From assembly GCA_009995455.1 (NCBI GenBank), contig JAACPJ010000003.1:62001-126000 (forward strand): a DNA stretch of 64,000 nt, read 5' to 3'. Both the position numbers and the translations under genes were made by a program. Every line of letters begins with the position of its first letter. The stretch's first letter is position 1. The stretch comes from a bacterium. Its GTDB lineage: Bacteria; Patescibacteriota; Gracilibacteria; UBA4473. A model generated the notes under the pieces. That model worked only from the letters and a program-made list of their open reading frames with translations. It was not told where the DNA came from and did not search any database. Positions 56,280 through 64,000 of the stretch are shown here, piece by piece.

Positions 56280-58781
56280 TTAGTAGACCTTGGCGGTGTC
56301 GGTGTTTTGGTAAAAGTAGTCTAGAATTTCTGTGTAATTTTTTCCTTGTTCTGCGAGTACACGAGCGGTGTTACCCGACAACCCTACCCCATGCCCTTTT
56401 GGCTCTAAGCCCTCGTCATATGGTAATTTACGGCCAACAGTCCATGGGTATTGGCTCACCCAGATAGAAGAACTTTCACCCCCACTTTGAGTGAAGTAAG
56501 GACCAATAGCCGGTTCACCGTTATACGTAAGAACTCGTCCCTTTGTTTGAGCAATTAAATCCTTTTGTTCATGATGGTAAATTTCCCAGTCGTAACCCAA
56601 GTAGAATTGCGAAGTAGCGGGTGAGTCTTCTAAGTCGAAGTTTCTCGTTTTAAATTTTCTTTTATCACCGGAGTAAACCAATACGTAACTTCGAGCTAAA
56701 ACGTGTATCGCGTGTTTTTTCTGTTCTGGTTCGGTGGAAGGCTCTTCGGCCAGTCCCCAAAGGTATTGTTCTAAAGGTAATTGATTGACTAAGTAAAACT
56801 TTTTACCAGCTGACCAATGGGCATTAATTTGCTGTCTAAAGCGATTATAGGCAACAGAACCTAAGCCTCGATCATAGTTCTTAACCTGTATCACTCCATT
56901 AGTTTTGAATTGTGGATTCTCAACGGTTAATCGTCCATCGGTGCCAACAATATCAAAAGCGTTTACTTCGTCTTTTGGTAAAAGTCTTACGTCCTCGTCT
57001 TTATCGTACTGAGCGACCATTTTGCCGTTTGACCAAACTTCAAGCGTATCACTTGCCGAGAAGATTGCGTAGTTTCCATCAAAATAGCTCAGCTTGATTT
57101 TTACTTGTGGTCCAAATTCTAAAGCACTGGCTTCTTTGAATTTTTGATCGGCTATTTTGGTAACTGGATTTGGTTTGTTTGCCGCGCTGCTGGTAATGGC
57201 TTGGGTTCTGGTTTCAACTCTGCTTAGAGCCTCTTTATGACCTGAAATTTGAATCGGGAAGGTAAACTGAGGCAAGTCAGTTTCAACTTTCTCATCCATC
57301 AGTGCTTTTATATTTGGAATGAGCTGTAATTGGTAGTTACCATTTGGAGTCGTTTCAACTAACACTCTCGCTTTAAATATGCCGGTATCATTTGGTTCAA
57401 TTTCTTGAATGGCAATAAAGCTGGTGATTTTTAGGCCCTGAGGAATGTTTGAAACACTCAGTTTTTCGCCTCGTTTCCAGGTAACTTTACTTTGGTTTTT
57501 AACTTTGATTTCAAGTGTTGTGGTTTCCCCACGTTTTAAAAGTTCTGTTTGCAGAAGTGAGCTCAGCACAATTGGGCTTACACTCACGGCATCTGTGGTG
57601 GTGACACGTCTTTGAATTCGCGGAGCGCTACGGCTTTTACTAAGAAAGTCTAAACCACTTTTGGCGTCTGTCGTTTTAAAGCTCGTGGCCAAAGCTTTGG
57701 CTTTTTTTCTAATTTCTGGCAGCAATACGCTTAGATTTTTCCCAGGACAGGCGGTTCCATAACCCTGACGAGCGACATCGTTGTGTCCACTTACGTTATA
57801 AGAATTTGTGCCTAGCCAGAAGCTGCGCGCGGCTGGATCAACATTAAATCGATTCGCGTGATCGGCGAGTACTAGGGTTAAAACTTTAAGCTGATTTGGG
57901 GTTGGTTCTTCGTACTGAAAATTTCCCATTAATGAAATCCCAATTGAACCCAAATTATGCAGTGCCGTGTGAGCGCCAACCATGCCAGCCCCACCGGCTC
58001 GTCCTTCGTAAATATTTCCTTGTTTATCAATTACGTAATGATAACCAATATCACCCCAACCACGCGTAACAGTATGGTAGTAATAAATGGCTCTCATTAA
58101 CTCCATTGGGTCGCGGGTTTCGTCAGTGACTTCACCCGTATGATGCACGATGAATTTTCTGGTGGTTTGATTTTCCTCTAACGGCCAACGTAACCGATTC
58201 CCTTGGGCATCAAATTGTTCGACAATTTTAGGTCTTAAAGTTTTAGAAAGACCAACGGCCTCCGGGACTGAAGTTCTAAAGCCTCGTTCCGGGTTCCAAA
58301 TTCTCAAGCTTTCATCGGCGCCCCATTGTTCACGAGTAATGTATTCTGGCTTTAAAGAAGTATGTGCTAAGCCCGTTTCAGGATTGTCATAACTGTCATC
58401 ATCAAAGGCGTCGAAACGAGCGGTTAGATTTTCGCCTTCACGTTTTGTGTTAAAGAAATGTGCGACAACCTCGATATTTTCAGGGTTTGAAAGACTCAAA
58501 CTGGTTTGTAGCTTTCCAAAGGTTAGAAGCTCTAGCAGATCCGCTTCAGTGCCTCCTTCAGCGCCTTCGGCTTGATACCAAGGATACGTGTTTTCATTCA
58601 CATGGTAGTCGATTTTTGGTAAAGGGGTTCCGTCGGGCGTCATTAAAGTTACCGCGTTCCATTCGAACGGCGTCTTAATGGTAATGTTTCCGGCGGGCAA
58701 GGTTAAAGCTTCAGCGTGAAAATATTGATCACTCCCTTGATTAAACATCGCTGTAACACCGAGAATTAGTTCTTTCCACAT
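56280..58781 (-). CDS. N-acetylmuramoyl-L-alanine amidase (PGRP/Amidase_2) fused to SpoIID-like domain
   Basis: ITREQWGADESL, FIVHHTGEV, RGWGDIGYHYVIDKQGNIYEGRAGG, VSGHNDVARQGYGTACPGKNL; C-terminal LPLEQYLWGLAEEPSTEPEQKKHAIHVLARSYVL and GHGVGLSG typical of SpoIID. Confidence 0.87.
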   Translation of the reverse strand: MWKELILGVTAMFNQGSDQYFHAEALTLPAGNITIKTPFEWNAVTLMTPDGTPLPKIDYHVNENTYPWYQAEGAEGGTEADLLELLTFGKLQTSLSLSNPENIEVVAHFFNTKREGENLTARFDAFDDDSYDNPETGLAHTSLKPEYITREQWGADESLRIWNPERGFRTSVPEAVGLSKTLRPKIVEQFDAQGNRLRWPLEENQTTRKFIVHHTGEVTDETRDPMELMRAIYYYHTVTRGWGDIGYHYVIDKQGNIYEGRAGGAGMVGAHTALHNLGSIGISLMGNFQYEEPTPNQLKVLTLVLADHANRFNVDPAARSFWLGTNSYNVSGHNDVARQGYGTACPGKNLSVLLPEIRKKAKALATSFKTTDAKSGLDFLSKSRSAPRIQRRVTTTDAVSVSPIVLSSLLQTELLKRGETTTLEIKVKNQSKVTWKRGEKLSVSNIPQGLKITSFIAIQEIEPNDTGIFKARVLVETTPNGNYQLQLIPNIKALMDEKVETDLPQFTFPIQISGHKEALSRVETRTQAITSSAANKPNPVTKIADQKFKEASALEFGPQVKIKLSYFDGNYAIFSASDTLEVWSNGKMVAQYDKDEDVRLLPKDEVNAFDIVGTDGRLTVENPQFKTNGVIQVKNYDRGLGSVAYNRFRQQINAHWSAGKKFYLVNQLPLEQYLWGLAEEPSTEPEQKKHAIHVLARSYVLVYSGDKRKFKTRNFDLEDSPATSQFYLGYDWEIYHHEQKDLIAQTKGRVLTYNGEPAIGPYFTQSGGESSSIWVSQYPWTVGRKLPYDEGLEPKGHGVGLSGNTARVLAEQGKNYTEILDYFYQNTDTAKVY

Positions 58782-58956
58782 GGTGTTATAGGTTTAATAA
58801 ATTGTTTTTTTTGATTTCGGTGTGTTTGGTTTTCGAGTTCATGTCTATCTTTATTTAGGGTAATGAATGATGTTTGTTGGTCAATTTTTTTGTTCATTGA
58901 CTTTGGCACATCTGTAATCAAACGAGGGGTAGTATTTTTTTGTGACCGATTGTTGA

Positions 58957-58985
58957 TTGACAAAAACAAGCTAACATCTTAATAA
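58957..58985 (+). promoter_or_regulatory. Promoter; predicts leaderless transcript
   Basis: TTGACA-17-TAATAA, 7 nt before ATG at 58993. Confidence 0.65.
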
Positions 58986-58992
58986 TCAACTC

Positions 58993-59718
58993 ATGAAAAG
59001 CACTCAAACAGCGGAGGCTGATTTACAGCAAACACTGCAAGCCTTTATGCAGTCGATGCCAAGTTCCCCAACCCAAACGCATTCTAAAAAAGTGAAGCTT
59101 ACTACACATCACCCGCAAACGGGTCAGGCTATGACGGTGGAAATGGAGCAAACCACTCAAGCGGTGGTGATGGCGCATGAAGTAATGAACATAGCCAATG
59201 CTTCGCAGAGACAAGTATCAGTGCCACCTCAGTCGGCTTTAGTACAAGCTTTTCCTGGAGCGAGCATTATTGAAAAAATTATTGCTGGCCATATTTCGTA
59301 TATCATTATTCCTGTCTGCGGTATTATTATTGCTTGGAGTTATAATCAAATGAGTGGGGGACATGCCTTGCTTGGCACGGCAATTTTCTTTTTTAGTGTC
59401 AGTATTATTCTTGAATTAGGGGCGAAGCTTATGCATTTCCCCGAGATCGATAAAAAGTTAGACGAAAAGCTGCAAGGCCAAAAAGTCAGACTTAAATCAA
59501 AAGCTTGGTTAAAGGAAGGTTTCCTATTCTTGCTCGAAAATCTAAAAGCGAGTCATATTAAGCTGGCGTTCCAATGGACGGGTATAGCTTTAGCGTTCTT
59601 GGGTTGTTTGTTGATGATAAGTTTCTTTTTGCATCAAACCAGTAGCATTGTGGGCGGATCGGTTAATTCGAATCCCTATAGTGTGAGTCAAAGTGGTTCT
59701 CCTTTTACGGTTCGATAA
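58993..59718 (+). CDS. Membrane protein of unknown function (241 aa)
   Basis: Intact ORF with promoter and terminator; hydrophobic segments. Confidence 0.65.
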   Translation: MKSTQTAEADLQQTLQAFMQSMPSSPTQTHSKKVKLTTHHPQTGQAMTVEMEQTTQAVVMAHEVMNIANASQRQVSVPPQSALVQAFPGASIIEKIIAGHISYIIIPVCGIIIAWSYNQMSGGHALLGTAIFFFSVSIILELGAKLMHFPEIDKKLDEKLQGQKVRLKSKAWLKEGFLFLLENLKASHIKLAFQWTGIALAFLGCLLMISFFLHQTSSIVGGSVNSNPYSVSQSGSPFTVR

Positions 59719-59720
59719 TT

Positions 59721-59754
59721 AAAAAACCCAAATCAGAAAATGATTTGGGTTTTT
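59721..59754. terminator. Bidirectional terminator
   Basis: AAAACCCAAATCA-GAAAA-TGATTTGGGTTTT stem between convergent genes. Confidence 0.85.
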
Positions 59755-59777
59755 ATCCATTTTGTAACGGCTGACTT

Positions 59778-61601
59778 TTATCGTAACGCTGCTTGTATGG
59801 CCGCGTCTAATTGTCGGTCTTGCTCTTGAGCTTTTTCTTCTGCGGTTGGATCTGTGATTTCAACATCTGGAAGTACTCCAATATCGTTAATCCAATTTCC
59901 ATCAGGGCTTAACCATTTAGCAACCGTTAGCTTTAAGTTTCCGCCATTGGTGAAACTGACAATCTCTTGCACGGTTCCTTTGCCGGTTGAGGCCGTTCCC
60001 ATAATTTGACCAATGCCATAATCTTTAATCATAGCGGTTAAAATTTCTGAGGCACTGGCTGAACCTTTGTTTTGTAAGAAAACCATGGTTCCATTGAAGT
60101 TCGCTAGTTCTCCATTTCCATCCGCTTTATAAACCGATTCGCGGTCTTTGTATTCAACGGTAAAGATTTCTTGATCCTCTTTTAAGAAGATTTCACCCAC
60201 ACTGACAGCGGCGGTTAGAAATCCACCTGGGTTGTTTCTTAAATCAAACACAATCCCTCTTGGTTTTTTGGGCAGAACTTCAGTGGTAATCATTTTGGCT
60301 AAATCTTGACCACTGGTACGTGAAAATTGATGTAAACCAATAACCGCTACACCATTTTTAAATTCGAGTGTTAAAGCTGGAATCGTGATGTGGCCTCGGG
60401 TAACGACGTAGTCTTTAGCGCCTTCAAATTCGCGAAAGATTGTCAGGGTTACTTTCGTGTCTTTTGGGCCGCGCACTTTGGCAATAATTTCACGAACGCC
60501 TAAACCAGTTACCAGTTCGCCATCAACGGCTTTCACAATATCGCCGGCCTTAAGTCCGGCTTTTTCGGCGGGGCTTCCTTTAATAGGGGAGGTAATGGTG
60601 AAGTTTTCGTCGATCATTTCAACGTAGGCTCCAATACCATCAAATTCGCCTTCTAGTCCTTCTAAAAATTCATCGGATTTATCAGGCGTTACGTAATTAC
60701 TGTACTTGTCATCGAGGGCTTCAACGAGGCCGGCGATTCCAGCATTAATCATTTCGGCTCGTTTTTCGTCGTTTAAGTTTTCAGAAAATTTGTACTTACT
60801 TTCAATTTGAGAAATCACCGCATCCCAAACCTGCATATCTAAGCTGTTGTTACTGCTTAAGTTCAGTGAGCCTTGATTAGTGCTTTCAATTTTTATGCCA
60901 GGGGTTGTACTGCGAGTGGGTTGATTAGCCGTTCGTTTTTGGTAAGGGAATTCTTCAGACCGATTATTTTGAGCCGCAGGAGTTATGGTTGAAACTTTTT
61001 GAGAACCGTTTGCCGTCCATTGTTCAATCCAAGTAATAAGTTCGCGTCGGGTTAAATCTTCTTGAGGACGAAATGGATCAACTTGAAAATCTTTTAACAT
61101 GCCAGAAGCATAAGCCGCTTCAATATGAGGGTAGTATTTGGCCAGTCTTGAAACACCTGATGAGATTTCTCGAAATTTAGAAGAAACCATTTTTGGAGCC
61201 ATTATGCCTTTGCTTTCAATGATGATGCGGATGGCCTCACTTCGTTTAATGTTTGCTAGACCATTATATGGGGCATCTGCATCTAGCCAGCCTCTTCGAA
61301 TAGCTTCTCTTAAATATTGAGCTTCTTCTGATTCTGGATCAACTCCAGCCGGAACGGGTGTTTCAAAGGTGGCAAACTCTGGGCTAAAACCTGTATCGGC
61401 AGTGATTACTTGCCAAAACATTGTTTGCGGAATGGGGCTGTCGGCTCGGAAAAAGCCTTCGCCTTCTAGGGCTCCATTTTCAATCAAACGATTAAGGGTT
61501 GGAGTAAGTCTTGATGACTCGGGGATGTCACGATAAGCCGCTTCAGAAAAGCTGGTAAGCGTTAAAGTGAGGAATAAAATGTAGGATAAAAATCGATTCA
61601 T
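59778..61601 (-). CDS. S41 C-terminal processing peptidase with PDZ and N-terminal SLH-like domains
   Basis: GEFDGIGAYVEMIDENFTITSPIKGSPAEKAGLKAGDIVKAVDG (PDZ), VFDLRNNPGGFLTAAV, NKGSASASEILTAMIKDYG (S41); SLH-like FREISSGVSRLAKYYPHIEAAYASGMLKDFQVDPFRPQEDLTRRELITWI. Confidence 0.88.
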   Translation of the reverse strand: MNRFLSYILFLTLTLTSFSEAAYRDIPESSRLTPTLNRLIENGALEGEGFFRADSPIPQTMFWQVITADTGFSPEFATFETPVPAGVDPESEEAQYLREAIRRGWLDADAPYNGLANIKRSEAIRIIIESKGIMAPKMVSSKFREISSGVSRLAKYYPHIEAAYASGMLKDFQVDPFRPQEDLTRRELITWIEQWTANGSQKVSTITPAAQNNRSEEFPYQKRTANQPTRSTTPGIKIESTNQGSLNLSSNNSLDMQVWDAVISQIESKYKFSENLNDEKRAEMINAGIAGLVEALDDKYSNYVTPDKSDEFLEGLEGEFDGIGAYVEMIDENFTITSPIKGSPAEKAGLKAGDIVKAVDGELVTGLGVREIIAKVRGPKDTKVTLTIFREFEGAKDYVVTRGHITIPALTLEFKNGVAVIGLHQFSRTSGQDLAKMITTEVLPKKPRGIVFDLRNNPGGFLTAAVSVGEIFLKEDQEIFTVEYKDRESVYKADGNGELANFNGTMVFLQNKGSASASEILTAMIKDYGIGQIMGTASTGKGTVQEIVSFTNGGNLKLTVAKWLSPDGNWINDIGVLPDVEITDPTAEEKAQEQDRQLDAAIQAALR

Positions 61602-61761
61602 ATAAAGGTGTTTTAAATTCTTTCGAACTATAAAGATCGAGTTGGACTCGGGCAAGGAAGTTATTGCAGGTTTTGGTAAGAGTTCCTAAATATGAGGGCT
61701 TTGATTTTTTGAGTTCGTTTACACTTATATAATAAGGGACATTAATTAGGAGGTAATTTTA

Positions 61762-61830
61762 ATGCCTCTAAAACAATTATTGTTTCCCCGAAATAAGACT
61801 GAAAAATTTAGCTTCAGGCGATCACACTAA
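61762..61830 (+). CDS. Candidate 22-aa basic peptide with strong Shine-Dalgarno
   Basis: TAGGAGGT 8 nt upstream of ATG: MPLKQLLFPRNKTEKFSFRRSH*; TATAAT at 61728-61733. Confidence 0.35.
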   Translation: MPLKQLLFPRNKTEKFSFRRSH

Positions 61831-61971
61831 TCGATCAAATATTGAGAATTAAAGTTTTTTTTAGGAGATGGTTTTTTTAATTAAATCCTCAGAATCCTTT
61901 TGCTTAAGGCCTGGCGGCAATCTGCTAACTGGATCAGTTTTGGGTTCTACTAAAATTCTCTCATTTTCCTC

Positions 61972-61999
61972 TTGACGGTTCTTGAGTCTTGTCTAAGAT
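61972..61999 (+). promoter_or_regulatory. Candidate rRNA promoter
   Basis: TTGACG-16-TAAGAT upstream of 23S rRNA. Confidence 0.45.
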
Positions 62000-62215
62000 C
62001 GGCCAGCTGTTTGGTTCTTGAATCCACTTCTAGAAAGTGCGACACACCCCAGACAGGTTCTTTCACAAATCGGATGTATTTACATACATATATTTTGTTT
62101 CAACAGACGTGTCTGCAATACGTGATCTGTTTGAAACGTGTTAATTTGAATGCTTATTGAAACTTGCTCATTGTTTTTCAGAGCAAGTCCAATATTTTAA
62201 TATACGAATGAAAAA

Positions 62216-64000
<1,785 letters not shown>

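Noticed and set aside
58766-58969. 67-aa minus-strand ORF upstream of the amidase gene
   Set aside because: Overlaps the amidase start and promoter region; composition is not convincing and no start signal is evident.
61908-61935. 5S-rRNA-like string GCCTGGCGGC
   Set aside because: Only a 10-nt match; the rest does not follow 5S rRNA sequence or pairing.
61861-62040. Minus-strand protein-like frames (TRLKNRQEENERILVEPKTDPVSRLPPGLKQKDSEDLIKKTIS* and an adjacent frame ending KRKMREF*)
   Set aside because: No start codon or promoter in the expected place and two overlapping frames; may be a frameshifted remnant but not supportable as a gene. Homology search of the peptide would decide.

Overview
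The window is about 64 kb of an AT-rich bacterial chromosome using the standard genetic code (TGA is a stop). I name genes by recognising motifs in the supplied translations; no searches were run. The gene content suggests a small-genome Patescibacteria/CPR-like organism, possibly near Peregrinibacteria/Gracilibacteria, but this was not tested. Housekeeping genes include miaB (5'-truncated), glutamate dehydrogenase, nusA, pth, dnaJ, pyrE, adk, map, xth, topA, uvrC, a CAT-anticodon tRNA, and the 5' part of a 23S rRNA gene with no 16S upstream in the window. Accessory content includes very large surface proteins (1992 aa DUF11/Cys-rich; about 1565 aa IgGFc-like/TSP3/SLH), an L,D-transpeptidase, PG-binding-like, amidase-SpoIID and SLH-S41 protease proteins, a TraG/VirD4-like ATPase, and a GC-rich island at about 14.7-15.35 kb. 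Most unusual observations: (1) UvrC with a GNAT-like domain inserted in its nuclease half and no Cys cluster; (2) a phosphoribosyltransferase fused to a PQQ-like beta-propeller, coupled to two membrane-protein genes; (3) a riboflavin-kinase/5-FTHF cyclo-ligase fusion; (4) a LOG-like domain fused to a large unknown domain; (5) repeated leaderless gene architecture (-10 box 6-9 nt before ATG, TAATG coupling) contrasted with Shine-Dalgarno starts on the GC-rich island gene and a 22-aa ORF; (6) a structured ncRNA candidate with its own promoter at about 50.9-51.08 kb; (7) a Cys module shared by the two giant surface proteins.
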